Shown: piece by piece, positions 1 through 9,593 of the stretch
How positions within the stretch are numbered: position 1 is the stretch's first letter
Layout: every line of letters starts with the position of its first letter
From: Streptomyces sp. NBC_00576
Lineage (GTDB): Bacteria > Actinomycetota > Actinomycetes > Streptomycetales > Streptomycetaceae
DNA: 64,000 bases
Direction: 5' to 3'
Assembly (NCBI RefSeq): GCF_036345175.1
Contig: NZ_CP107780.1
Span: forward strand, 10,602,001-10,666,000
Program-made: the position numbers and the translations under genes
The notes under the pieces: generated by a model
Databases searched by the model: none
What the model saw: only the letters and a program-made list of their open reading frames with translations
What the model was told of the DNA's origin: nothing

Positions 1-234
1 TCCGGCGTGGTCGGGGACACGGTGCTCGCCTTCCAGATCGGCGCCGGTCTGATGTGCGCGGCCGGGATCGTCGCCGCGTTCCTCGCGGTGAGTGCCGAAC
101 GCCGCTCGCTGGAGGACATCGCCAAGCCGCTGTCGGCGGTGGCGTCGGCCTCGGCGAAGGCCAAGGGGAAGGTGACGGTCAAGGCGACGGGAAAAGCGAC
201 GGGAAAAGCGACGGGTAGGGCTGCGGAAGCATGA
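1..234 (+). CDS. MFS transporter, C-terminal fragment (continues upstream of the window)
   Basis: The frame is open from the first base, so this is the 3' end of a longer gene. It encodes one glycine/alanine-rich membrane helix (about residues 8-28), then a cytoplasmic tail beginning SAERRSLEDIAKPLS, as at the C-terminus of 14-TM DHA2-type drug exporters. The tail ends in a lysine-rich stretch built from an in-frame 12-nt repeat (KATG units). The family call rests on one helix and the tail style only. The substrate cannot be inferred. Confidence 0.5.
   Translation, partial: SGVVGDTVLAFQIGAGLMCAAGIVAAFLAVSAERRSLEDIAKPLSAVASASAKAKGKVTVKATGKATGKATGRAAEA
184..215 (+). repeat. 12-nt in-frame tandem repeat encoding KATG units
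   Basis: The unit GCGACGGGAAAA occurs twice in full and a third time in part, near the stop of the MFS-like gene. It adds a basic Lys-Ala-Thr-Gly tail. Because the unit is a multiple of three, copy changes would lengthen or shorten the tail without a frameshift. Confidence 0.7.
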
Positions 235-451
235 CGGCGGAGTGGCCGAATTCGGCTCCGGCGCAGCGGAGGGACTGCTCGCAAGGAGGCAGGGGGTCCG
301 GCTTATGGGCTGGTGGTTGACTGGCCCCTGCTTGGTGGCTGTCGCTTTGCAGAGACTGCGGCTTGCCCACCGGGTCCGCACGCCCTCACGCGCCCGGCGC
401 ATCCCTCGACGGCCCAGACATTGCCGCGGATGGACTCGCGTGGCTCGTCGT

Positions 452-1402
452 TCAGTCGGGTGTATCCGCCGACTGGGAGTCGTTGGCCGGCGTCGACCGC
501 TCGATGTCATCGTTGGCCGCGGCCCAGCTGGCCAGCAGATTCAGGGCGTTCTGCGAGGGTGACGCGGGCTCCGCGGTGTAGGTGAGCAGGAACTGGCTGG
601 GGCCGTCGCCGAGCGGGAAGGTCTCGAAGGGCAGGTCGAGGTCCCCGACGACCGGGTGATGGAGGAGCTTCACACCGGTGGTGTGCATCCGTACGTTGTG
701 GGCGGCCCAGCGGCGACGGAATTCCTCGCTGCGGGTGGACAGCTCCCCGATCAGGTCCGAAAGCCGCCGGTCGTAGAGATCGCGGCCGGCCTCGGCACGC
801 AGCATGGCGACCGTGTCGTTGGCGACTTCGTCCCAGTGACGGAAGAACTCGGTCGCGTGCGGGGTGAGAAAGACGAACCGTGCGTTGTTGGGCGGCCGCA
901 CCGGGTCGGCGTAGACGGGGGAGAACAGGGCGCGCCCGAGATGGTTGGCGGCCAGGATGTCCCCGCGGCCGCTGAGGATGAACGCGGGGGTGCCGACCAT
1001 CGAGTCGAGGACGCGCTGCACGGCGGGCCGTACGCGCTGCTGGGCGGGTCGGCGGCGTGGCGGACGGGTCGTGCCGGCGCCGCGCAGGAGGTCGAGCAGG
1101 TGGGTTCGTTCGGCCTCGTCGAGCTGAAGTGCTTGGGCGATGCCTTCGATGACGCTCTCGGAGACGCCGGTGGCGTTGCCGCGCTCCAGTCGGGTGTAGT
1201 ACTCGCTGGAGATGCCCGCGAGGAGGGCGACCTCCTCGCGGCGCAGTCCGGTGACTCGCCGACGCTCTCCGCCGTAGAGAGGCAGTCCGGCTTGTGCGGG
1301 GGTGACCCTGGCCCGTCGCGTGCCGAGGAATTCCCGGATCTCCGTGCGGAAATTGTCACGGATGTCGTGATTGCCGCCTTCTGGGTCGGTTCTGTCTGTC
1401 AT
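452..1402 (-). CDS. XRE-family regulator with MmyB-like ligand-binding domain
   Basis: A 316-aa DNA-binding regulator. Residues about 20-85 form an XRE helix-turn-helix (TGLRREEVALLAGISSEYYTRLERG), preceded by the RRARVTPAQAGLP segment usual in actinobacterial members. Residues about 110-270 match the MmyB-like PAS-type domain (AFILSGRGDILAANHLGRALF; HPVVGDLDLPFETF). The start at MTDRTDPEGG is chosen because the frame upstream has no family similarity. It is divergent from the SDR/aldo-keto reductase/quinone reductase operon, the usual arrangement for such regulators, so it probably controls that operon and itself, perhaps through the palindrome at 1472-1483. The effector is unknown. Confidence 0.88.
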   Translation of the reverse strand: MTDRTDPEGGNHDIRDNFRTEIREFLGTRRARVTPAQAGLPLYGGERRRVTGLRREEVALLAGISSEYYTRLERGNATGVSESVIEGIAQALQLDEAERTHLLDLLRGAGTTRPPRRRPAQQRVRPAVQRVLDSMVGTPAFILSGRGDILAANHLGRALFSPVYADPVRPPNNARFVFLTPHATEFFRHWDEVANDTVAMLRAEAGRDLYDRRLSDLIGELSTRSEEFRRRWAAHNVRMHTTGVKLLHHPVVGDLDLPFETFPLGDGPSQFLLTYTAEPASPSQNALNLLASWAAANDDIERSTPANDSQSADTPD

Positions 1403-1471
1403 GCGCTTCACTCTACGAGCGCTTCCACCGGGTTGGGGGTCCCTGTCAGTGACCCCCTCATCAGGGACTCC

Positions 1472-1483
1472 CACACGCGTGTG
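1472..1483. promoter_or_regulatory. Perfect 12-bp palindrome, candidate operator
   Basis: CACACGCGTGTG is its own reverse complement. It lies 70 bp upstream of the XRE regulator start and 167 bp upstream of the SDR start, inside the shared divergent promoter region. The position fits an autoregulatory operator; no binding is shown. Confidence 0.4.
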
Positions 1484-1649
1484 ACAGCGGGTTTTGTTGG
1501 TTGTGCACCGCCCATGGCGGTGTGAACGGCCCGGACAGGGCGGCGCTCGCGGCGCCGGTCCCCAGTTCCCGCAGGGGTGCTGTCGGTGCCGTCCGTATCT
1601 CCCCGTACACACCAGGTGCCGGTGCACGGCGTCTGAAAGGAAACTCCTC

Positions 1650-2495
1650 ATGAGCAAGGTCATTCTCGTCACCGGTGCCGGACGCGGTCTGGGTACGGAC
1701 ATCGCCCGCGAGGCCCTCGCCGCCGGCCATCGGGTCGTCGCCACCGGCCGCCGCCCCGGCGAGGTCGAGAAGACCCTGGGCGGGCCTCAGGACAACCTGC
1801 TCGTCACCAAGCTGGACGTCACCAGCCTGGAGGACGCCGAAGCCGCCGCGCAGGCCGCCGTCGACCGCTTCGGCCGCATCGACGTCCTCATCAACAACGC
1901 CGGGAACCTGTTCACCGGCTACTTCGAGGAGATCTCGCCCGCGCAGATGCGCCGGCAGTTCGAGACGAACCTCTTCGGCCCGATGAACGTCACCCGCGCC
2001 GTCCTGCCGATCATGCGCGAGCAGCGCGCCGGCCACGTCATCACCATCACCTCGACCGCAGGCCTGGTCGGCATGGAATTCACCTCCGCCTACGCCGCCT
2101 CCAAGTTCGCCGAAGAAGGCTGGATGGAGTCCCTGCGCCATGACGTCGAGCCGTACAACATCCACACCACCGTCGTGGAACCCGGCTACTTCCGCACCGA
2201 GCTCCTCGTCGACGGCTCCACGACCTGGCCCGAACTGTCCATCGACGACTACGCCCCGCGCACCGCCCCGAGGATCGCGGGCATGAAGAGCATGAACGGC
2301 CAGCAGCCCGGCGACCCCGCCAAACTCGCCCGCGCCCTGCTCACCATCGCCGGCCAGGACAAGCCCCTGCAGCGCTTCGTCGCCGGCGCCGACGCCATCG
2401 AGGCCGCCGAAGCCAAGGCGAACGAACTCCTCGCCCAGGCAGAGGCCTCCCGCGAACTGGGCGGCGCCCTCGCCTACGACGACACCCACGCCTGA
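1650..2495 (+). CDS. SDR-family NAD(P)-dependent oxidoreductase
   Basis: A 281-aa classical short-chain dehydrogenase. The cofactor motif TGAGRGLG is near residue 9, NNAG is near residue 86, and the active-site YAASK (catalytic Tyr and Lys) follows the Ser of ITSTAG. The start ATG has a GAAAGG ribosome-binding site about 7 nt upstream. It is the first gene of a probable operon with an aldo/keto reductase (98 bp downstream) and a flavodoxin-fold reductase, all opposite an XRE/MmyB regulator. Such sets often handle reactive carbonyls or quinones in streptomycetes; the substrate here is not determined. Confidence 0.9.
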   Translation: MSKVILVTGAGRGLGTDIAREALAAGHRVVATGRRPGEVEKTLGGPQDNLLVTKLDVTSLEDAEAAAQAAVDRFGRIDVLINNAGNLFTGYFEEISPAQMRRQFETNLFGPMNVTRAVLPIMREQRAGHVITITSTAGLVGMEFTSAYAASKFAEEGWMESLRHDVEPYNIHTTVVEPGYFRTELLVDGSTTWPELSIDDYAPRTAPRIAGMKSMNGQQPGDPAKLARALLTIAGQDKPLQRFVAGADAIEAAEAKANELLAQAEASRELGGALAYDDTHA

Positions 2496-2593
2496 GCAAT
2501 ACACCCCGCGCCCCACGGTCCGCCGACTGGTGGCGCACCGCACTGATCGCGACCGCTGACCGGCCTGACGGCCACTACGACAAGGAGTACCTG

Positions 2594-3574
<981 letters not shown>

Positions 3575-3653
3575 CCCCGGCTCCGCTGCGCCCGGCTCAC
3601 CCCGCGTTGCATCCATTCACCCACTTCACCGATCACTGAAGAGGTTTCTCATC

Positions 3654-4196
3654 ATGTCCAAGGTTCTTCTTGTCGTAGGCCACCCCGACCTGTCCCGGTC
3701 GAGGGCCAACGCGGCGCTCGTGGACGCCGTCCGCGGTCTGCCCCATGTCACCGTGCACGACCTCTACGCCGCCTACCCCGACTTCCAGATCGATGTCGAG
3801 GCTGAGCAGGCGCTGCTGGCCGAGCACGATGTGATCGTCTTCCAGCACCCGGTGTTCTGGTACAACACCACCCCGCTGTTCAAGCACTGGCAGGACACGG
3901 TCCTCACCCTCGGCTGGGCCTTCACCATCGACGGATCCGCCTCGCAACTGGCCGGCAAGAAGGCCGTCGTCGCCGTCACCACCGGCGTCCCCGCCGACCA
4001 CTACACCCCCGAAGGCGCGAACCAGGCCACCGTCGAGACCCTCCTCAACAGCTGGGAGGCGACCCTGCGCCTGTGCCAGCTCGACTCTCAGCAGCCGATG
4101 TTCAAGGTGTACGGCACCGCCTTCGGCCTCTCCGACGAGGACCTGGCCACCGCCGCCAAGCAGTACAACGAACTGCTCGCCTCCTACGCCGCCTGA
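3654..4196 (+). CDS. Flavodoxin-fold NAD(P)H (quinone) oxidoreductase
   Basis: A 180-aa protein of the KefF/MdaB/NQO1 branch. The FMN-binding start is KVLLVVGHPDLSRSRAN, and the central segment VIVFQHPVFWYNTTPLFKHWQDTVL corresponds to the FMN/quinone-site loop (fQfPlyWy) of the family. Predicted function is two-electron reduction of quinones with NAD(P)H. It is the last gene of the SDR/AKR operon, preceded by GAAGAGG. The combination suggests response to quinone or electrophile stress, which is inference. Confidence 0.88.
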   Translation: MSKVLLVVGHPDLSRSRANAALVDAVRGLPHVTVHDLYAAYPDFQIDVEAEQALLAEHDVIVFQHPVFWYNTTPLFKHWQDTVLTLGWAFTIDGSASQLAGKKAVVAVTTGVPADHYTPEGANQATVETLLNSWEATLRLCQLDSQQPMFKVYGTAFGLSDEDLATAAKQYNELLASYAA

Positions 4197-4533
4197 CGCG
4201 CTCTCACGGCGCCAGCCGAGCTTCATAGAGGCTGCTGATCTTGTCGCAGGCGGACTGCGGGGCTTGGTCCTGGTTTCGCCAGAAGTTGCGTTGGTCGGCG
4301 TCCCCGGACTGGTCCGGGTCCTCCCCGTGTTCTGCTTCGAAGGCGAGCACCGCCTGCCAGCCAAGAGCCGACTCTCTGGGCAGCCGGGGCACAACCGCAG
4401 GGCCTCCTGGTAGCTCGGGGTTTTTACCCCAACCGAGCGCGACCAGGAGGCCTCGCCGCAGTCGTTCGTGCTCACGTCCGCGGCGACCAAAGCGCCTGAT
4501 ACGAGACCAACTCGGCCTGGTCAGACTGTTTGC
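4197..4533. other. Intergenic region with no supported gene
   Basis: Between the convergent quinone reductase and spermidine-synthase-like gene. A 62-codon frame on the minus strand (4204-4392) has modest coding character but no recognisable family. The main content is the nested hairpin at 4401-4452. Confidence 0.4.
4401..4452. terminator. Nested hairpin, likely bidirectional terminator
   Basis: Outer arms GGCCTCCTGGT (4401-4411) and ACCAGGAGGCC (4442-4452) are perfect 11-bp inverted repeats. Inside are CTCGG/CCGAG (4414-4418/4433-4437) and a GGGGT-TTTT-ACCCC core. It sits between two converging genes, which favours a terminator, though the layered structure could also be a repeat-element end. 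Confidence 0.55.
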
Positions 4534-5262
4534 CTACGGCGGGCCCGGTTCTGTCCTGGCCACGTAGACGGTGTTGGTCGAGGTGCCGCCTTGCAGGGGA
4601 TTGTCGAAGTGGACGACATGGGCCTCTGATTGCGCAAAGACCTCCGTGAGTGCGGAGGTGAACTCTTTGTCCGGCGGGTCGTTCGACCACAGGGCGAAGA
4701 CCCCGTCGGGGTGGAGGTGTTCGCTGAGAGCGCGGAGCCCGGCAGGCTGGTAGAGCGCCGCGTGGCGCGGGTGGAGCACATGGCGCGGCGAATGGTCGAC
4801 ATCCAGAAGAATGGCGTGGAAGCGGCGGCCGGGCTTGCTCGGGTCCAGGCCGGACGAATCGGCCGCCATTGCGAAGAAGTCGCCTTGGACCAGGCGACAG
4901 CGGGCGTCCGAGGTCAGCCGGGAGCCGAGAGGGACCAGGCCCCGCTGATGCCAGTCGATGACTTCGGCGAGCGTATCGATCACGGTCAGCGAGCGCGCTT
5001 GGGGGTTGTCCAGCACCGCCGCGGCGGTGTACCCGAGTCCGAGTCCGCCGACGGCGACGTCCAGTTCGGTGCCGGGCAGTTTCGCCAGTCCGAGTTCCGC
5101 AAGTGCGATCTCGCCGGCTGTGAAGAGGCTGGACATCAAGAACTCGTCGCCGAGCTTCACCTCGTACACATCGGTGCCCGATGCAGGGTCGCGTCGGCGC
5201 CGCAGGCTGATGTCGCCCATGGCTGTCGGGCGCCAGTCGATTTCCTCGAAACGCGCGCTCAT
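4534..5262 (-). CDS. Spermidine-synthase-like methyltransferase-fold protein
   Basis: A 242-aa Rossmann-fold protein of the spermine/spermidine synthase group. The nucleotide-binding loop VAVGGLGLGYTAAAVL and the acidic strand end SLTVIDTLAEVIDW match this fold, and FHAILLDVDHSP is at the position of the catalytic DxD-type loop. The start MSARFEEIDWRP is chosen because the frame further upstream is non-homologous. It lies 128 bp downstream of RNase J on the same strand. Many actinobacterial members of this group are not true polyamine synthases, so the substrate is left open. Confidence 0.75.
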   Translation of the reverse strand: MSARFEEIDWRPTAMGDISLRRRRDPASGTDVYEVKLGDEFLMSSLFTAGEIALAELGLAKLPGTELDVAVGGLGLGYTAAAVLDNPQARSLTVIDTLAEVIDWHQRGLVPLGSRLTSDARCRLVQGDFFAMAADSSGLDPSKPGRRFHAILLDVDHSPRHVLHPRHAALYQPAGLRALSEHLHPDGVFALWSNDPPDKEFTSALTEVFAQSEAHVVHFDNPLQGGTSTNTVYVARTEPGPP

Positions 5263-5351
5263 CCGTTGACCTTTCTGACGCACCGTCGGTGCCTGGAGCG
5301 CCGCTCCGCGCTGGTGTGGGCGGAGGCGCGAAGCGGTTCCTGCTGTCGGCT

Positions 5352-5383
5352 GGGGAGGGGAGGGGAGGAGGGGAGGGGAGGGG
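5352..5383 (+). repeat. G-rich GGGGA tandem tract (G-quadruplex-capable)
   Basis: Six runs of four G separated by A or AGGA, just downstream of the RNase J stop and upstream of the next minus-strand gene. Four or more G4 runs with 1-nt spacers satisfy the usual G-quadruplex pattern in DNA. The transcribed RNA of both flanking genes would be the C-rich strand. Confidence 0.6.
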
Positions 5384-5390
5384 CCGCTGG

Positions 5391-7076
5391 TCAGGCGTCG
5401 ATGATGACCGGGATGATGAGGGGCCGTCGTCGGTGGGTGCGGAAGGCCCAGTTGGCCACGGCACGGGCGATGAGTTGTTCCAGTTGGTGTGCGTCGCCGA
5501 CGCCTTCCTGAGCGGCGGTCGCCAGAGTTTTCTCGATGACAGGGATGACCGGTTCGAAGGTGGTGTCGTCGTGGACGAATCCGCGGGCCAGGAAGTCGGG
5601 AGTCTCGGCAAGGGCGCCCGTATCGGCGTCGACGATCGCCACCACGGTGACCACGCCCTCCTCCGCGAGGGTGACGCGGTCCTTCAGGGACGCCTCGGTG
5701 GCGCCGCCGACCTCCATGCCGTCCACGTAGACGTTGCCCGCGGGCACCTTGCCGGTGATCGAAGCCCGCCCGTCCACGAGGTCGACGACCACGCCGTCCT
5801 CGGCGATGACCACCCGCTCGGGATCGACCCCCGTACGGATGGCCAGGTCGGCGTTGGCCCGCAGGTGGCGCCATTCGCCGTGCACGGGCATGACATTGCG
5901 GGGCTTGACGATGTTGTAGCAGTACACGAGCTCACCGGCGCTGGCGTGGCCGGAGACGTGCACCTTGGCGTTGCCCTTGTGGACGACGTGGGCGCCCCAC
6001 CGGGTCAGCCCGTTGATCACCCGGTAGATGGCGTTCTCGTTGCCGGGGATCAGGGAGCTGGCGAGCAGGACGGTGTCGCCCTTGCCGATGCGGATCACAT
6101 GGTCGCGGTTGGCCATCCGGGACAGAGCCGCCATCGGCTCGCCCTGGGACCCGGTGCACACCAGGGTGATCTTGTGGTCCGCCAGCTTCTCCAGTTCCTT
6201 GGTACTCACGACCAGGCCGCTGGGAACCTTCAGGTACCCGAGGTCGCGGGCGATGCCCATGTTGCGGACCATGGAGCGGCCAACGAAGGCGACCTTGCGG
6301 CCGTGCTGGTGCGCGGCGTCCAGGACCTGCTGGATGCGGTGCACATGGCTGGCGAAACTGGAGACGATCACCCGGCGCGGGGCGGTACGCATCACCTGCT
6401 CGATCGCCGGGTTCAGTTCGCGCTCGGAGGTGGTGAAACCCGGGACCTCGGCGTTGGTGGAGTCGGTGAGGAAGAGGTCGACGCCTTCCTCGCCGAGGCG
6501 GGCGAAGGCGCGCAGGTCGGTGATGCGGTCGTCCAGCGGGAACTGGTCCATCTTGAAGTCACCGGTGTGCAGCACCAGCCCGGCCGCGGTGCGGATCGCG
6601 ACCGCGAGGCTGTCCGGGATGGAGTGGTTGACCGCCACGAATTCGCAGTTGAAGGGGCCGAAGCCGCGCCGGTCGCCTTCACGTACGCGCACCGTGCGCG
6701 GCCGGATTCCGTGCTCTTTGAGCTTGGCCTCCAGGAACGCCAGTGTCAGCTTCGAGCCCACGACGGGGATGTCGGAGCGCTCTCGCAGTAGATACGGCAC
6801 GGCACCGATGTGGTCCTCGTGGCCGTGGGTGAGCACGACGGCCACGATGTCGTCGAGGCGGTCACGGATCGAGGTGAAGTCCGGCAGGATCACGTCCACG
6901 CCGGGCTGGGTCTCTTCGGGGAACAGCACGCCGCAGTCGACGATGAGCAGCTTGCCGGCATGCTCGAAGACGGTCATGTTGCGGCCGATCTCACCCAGAC
7001 CGCCGAGTGCGACGACCCTCAGCCCCCCTTCGGGCAGGGGAGGGGCGGCTTTCAGTTCAGGATGCGGGTGGCTCAT
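5391..7076 (-). CDS. Ribonuclease J (metallo-beta-lactamase/beta-CASP RNase)
   Basis: A 561-aa RNase J: 5'-exo/endoribonuclease acting in rRNA and mRNA processing and decay. The zinc motif LTHGHEDHIG is near residue 85, followed by NHSIPDSL and HTGDFKMDQ. The beta-CASP motifs include DSTNAEVPG, SSFASHVHRIQQ and VHVSGHASAGE, and the C-terminal domain ends RRRPLIIPVIIDA. Full length. The neighbours are not those I recall around the conserved streptomycete rnj (dapA/thyX region), so this may be a second, accessory copy; that is inference from memory. Its start follows an AT-poor leader with no clear promoter. Confidence 0.93.
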   Translation of the reverse strand: MSHPHPELKAAPPLPEGGLRVVALGGLGEIGRNMTVFEHAGKLLIVDCGVLFPEETQPGVDVILPDFTSIRDRLDDIVAVVLTHGHEDHIGAVPYLLRERSDIPVVGSKLTLAFLEAKLKEHGIRPRTVRVREGDRRGFGPFNCEFVAVNHSIPDSLAVAIRTAAGLVLHTGDFKMDQFPLDDRITDLRAFARLGEEGVDLFLTDSTNAEVPGFTTSERELNPAIEQVMRTAPRRVIVSSFASHVHRIQQVLDAAHQHGRKVAFVGRSMVRNMGIARDLGYLKVPSGLVVSTKELEKLADHKITLVCTGSQGEPMAALSRMANRDHVIRIGKGDTVLLASSLIPGNENAIYRVINGLTRWGAHVVHKGNAKVHVSGHASAGELVYCYNIVKPRNVMPVHGEWRHLRANADLAIRTGVDPERVVIAEDGVVVDLVDGRASITGKVPAGNVYVDGMEVGGATEASLKDRVTLAEEGVVTVVAIVDADTGALAETPDFLARGFVHDDTTFEPVIPVIEKTLATAAQEGVGDAHQLEQLIARAVANWAFRTHRRRPLIIPVIIDA

Positions 7077-7813
7077 ATTCCGACGTTACCGGAGAGTCTG
7101 CCGAGGTGATCCACTGGCTGCCCAACCAACCAGTTCAACACGGCGCGTCCGAGGCGGTCAGCGGGTGGAGCGGGGCCGCGCCCACGCGGGCAGCGACGAC
7201 GAACTCGCTCTGCTGGATGCCGTCGTCGCCGTCGCCGCAGACCTGTCGAGCCAAGCGGATGCGGCCGTAGATCTGAGGGGCACCTGCGGGCGGCCAGGGC
7301 CCCGGACGGGGCTCGGACGCCGCCCGTCGCACACCGCACCACGGCGTAGCCGCTGACCGGCCTCCGGGGGCCGAAACGGCCGCATCGTCGTCGGTCGCCG
7401 GGGTACCTGCATTTCGCACCAACCCTGCTCGTGGAAGCGAGGACGCCGTGAGCAGCGCCCGGAAGCCCCTGGGAATCGACGGAGCCGATATCGGAACCGA
7501 TATCGAGGGTCTGCCCCATCAGCAGGCTGACGCCGACGAGCAGCCCGGGCAGAGGTTCCCATCCCGAACACGCCGGTGCCGAAGACAGCCGATACGGAGA
7601 CCGTGATTTCGACGAGGCCGGGGCTGGACGGACGAGGGGACGGCCGACTGATGCTGGTGTCCGCACTCGGAGTCCGGGCGACTGTCGGCGTACCGGCCGC
7701 AGCCGCCGTGCCGGCGTAGCCGTCGACGAGGCCGAACTGTGGTCCCCAGGGGACGAGTTCGGTACGAAGTACACGGCACACACTGGGAGCGCGGTTTCAG
7801 GGCGGGCCCGGTT
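7077..7813. other. 737-bp region with no supported gene
   Basis: Several overlapping open frames exist on both strands, but none gives a recognisable domain or a convincing start with a ribosome-binding site. The open frames look like the usual by-product of high GC. It may hold decayed sequence upstream of RNase J. Confidence 0.4.
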
Positions 7814-8440
7814 TCAGGTGGTGGGCCGGGAGTGCACGCTGACGGCATAGCCGCCCCCTTGAGAGTAGGGATCGCCGCCCCAGGTGGCGTAACGCCGGCG
7901 CAGGACCAGTCCGGCCTGGGTGCACCAGTGATCGAACTCCGTCAAAGTCACCGGCGGTTCCGGCAGCGGCAGGTGCGCCGCGTCCAGCCCCATGCCCGTG
8001 ACCAGCAGTCCGCCGGGGCGCAGTACGGCAGCCAGTTGCCGTGTGACGGCGGATTCGGTGCCGGAGGCCAGCAGGGGGATGACATTCCCGGCGGCAAGCA
8101 CCAGGTCGAAGCCTGGTTTCAGGCCGAGGGCATCCAGGTGCGCCAGGTCGCCGTGGAGCCATTCCAGTGTGGGGGCGTCACGGCGGGCGACAGCAAGCAT
8201 GGAAAGGTCGACGTCCACGCCGGTGCAGTGGTGACCCAGCTCGGCGAGCCGGATCGCGACCCGACCGGTGCCGCAGCCGGCGTCGAGGATCCGGGCGGCG
8301 GGCTTCAGCAGTGCGGCGCAGAAGGCGGCCTCGCCGTGGATGTCATGTCCCGATTCGGCGAGCCGCGCGAAACGCTGGGCGTACTTCTCTCCGGCTTGTC
8401 CGCCTGTCAGCTCCGCCCAGCGGTCGCTCTGCCTGTTCAT
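7814..8440 (-). CDS. Class I SAM-dependent methyltransferase
   Basis: A 208-aa methyltransferase. Motif I is ILDAGCGTGRVAIRLAELG (residues about 50-68), the acidic end of strand 2 is TGVDVDLSML, and motif II/III is FDLVLAAGNVI followed by LRPGGLLVTG. It belongs to the small-molecule methyltransferase superfamily (Methyltransf_25-like). The N-terminal residues (NRQSDRWAELTGGQAGEKYAQRF) are typical of one streptomycete subgroup. Monocistronic. The substrate cannot be told from sequence. Confidence 0.85.
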   Translation of the reverse strand: MNRQSDRWAELTGGQAGEKYAQRFARLAESGHDIHGEAAFCAALLKPAARILDAGCGTGRVAIRLAELGHHCTGVDVDLSMLAVARRDAPTLEWLHGDLAHLDALGLKPGFDLVLAAGNVIPLLASGTESAVTRQLAAVLRPGGLLVTGMGLDAAHLPLPEPPVTLTEFDHWCTQAGLVLRRRYATWGGDPYSQGGGYAVSVHSRPTT

Positions 8441-9000
8441 GTTCCGTGTGCCTTCCGGTCAGCTGGGGGAGCAAGGGCGAGGCCACTGTCATCACACTTG
8501 ATCGTGGATAGACCTCAGGGCCTGCTACGAAGGTACGCGGGCGCGGCTCGTCACGGCGAGCAGGCCGCGGGACCGGATCACCACGGCCCCCTCGAGTCCG
8601 GGTGGAAGAGCGCCCCCGGCAAGCGAAGTCCGCCTGCGTGTCCTCGACCTTGGTCGGGAGTCGTCGCCGTCCTCGTCGGGTACGGCGACGACAAGGCGTC
8701 CAGCGCCCGGCCGAGGTCGAGCAACTCCTCTTCGCTGGAGACCTGGTGGGAGATGGATGAGTTGCGACCGAGGGAGCGAACGGGGTGCAGCTGTCGGCCG
8801 GCCTGTACGAATACGTCCGCTCTGGCGGTCTCGATTCACGCAGCGACGGCGTGCAGCGTGCTTTGGGCCGACCTCCCTGGTAACTCTCGGAGTACGCCAA
8901 GGCCGCCGCCTCGCAGGGCATCTGGAACACCTGACCCGCCGCGGACAACCCTCGCGGACGCACTGGCGCGACCAGTAGGCGGGCAGCGGCCGCAGGTCGC
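8441..9000. other. Intergenic region, possible decayed coding sequence
   Basis: No intact gene. Short plus-strand stretches around 8790-8930 look protein-like (for example SEYAKAAASQGIWN) but are broken by stops and frame changes. They are too short to name a family. Confidence 0.3.
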
Positions 9001-9510
9001 CCACTGCGGAGAACTTGCGCCACCTACCGGCGAACTCACGGCGTCACGTACTTCCACGGCTGCTACTCGGTCGGCGACGACCAGGTGTGGGGCATCAACC
9101 GACGCCGCAAGAGCATTGACCACACGTGGGCGGTCTTGAGAACGATCCGGGCAGTCCGCCCGGACGGCGCCCCGATCTACGTGATCCTTGACAACCTCTC
9201 CGCCCACACGAACTGGCGGACGAAGAGATGGGCGGCCAAGAACAAGGTCGAGCTGTGCTTCACCCCGACCTACGCGTCCTGGGCCAACCCCATCGAAGCG
9301 CACTTCGGACCGCTACGGCAGTTCACCCTCGGCAATTCCCACCACCTCAACCACACTGTCCAAACCCGGGCCCTGCACGCCTACCTACGTCGCCGGCCTG
9401 ACGCCGCGGGCGTCTCGCCCATCCCCGGGTCCCTGGCCAAGTCACTGGCGAAGTTCGACTCGTGGCTGGACGTACGGGATGTGGAGCGGGAGTCGATGCT
9501 GCGCCCGTGA
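9001..9510 (+). pseudogene. IS630-family transposase, C-terminal fragment
   Basis: In-frame similarity begins near RRTCATYRRTHGVTYFHG and runs to the stop at 9510. The fragment keeps the DDE region VILDNLSAHTN (second catalytic Asp) and TPTYASWANPIEAHFGPLRQ (third catalytic Glu). The N-terminal helix-turn-helix half and first Asp are missing, so it cannot be active alone. A second relic of the same group lies at 44733-45020. Confidence 0.85.
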
Positions 9511-9556
9511 CGTTCAGCAGGAGGGCATGCGCGGCCTACTACGGTGGTCGAGGCCA

Positions 9557-9588
9557 GGGGGTGGCCGCCGGGACCGGCGGCCACCCCC
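9557..9588. terminator. Strong hairpin terminator
   Basis: GGGGGTGGCCGCCG (9557-9570) and CGGCGGCCACCCCC (9575-9588) form a perfect 14-bp stem with a 4-nt loop. It lies immediately downstream of the minus-strand PQQ-like gene and of the IS630 fragment, so it can stop transcription from both sides. Confidence 0.75.
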
Positions 9589-9593
9589 GCTGC

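Noticed and set aside
5289..6791. 500-codon open frame on the plus strand
   Set aside because: Antisense to RNase J, which has all metal-binding motifs.
7158..7781. Minus-strand open frames upstream of RNase J
   Set aside because: Three overlapping frames with Arg/Pro/Ser-rich composition, no domain and no ribosome-binding site.
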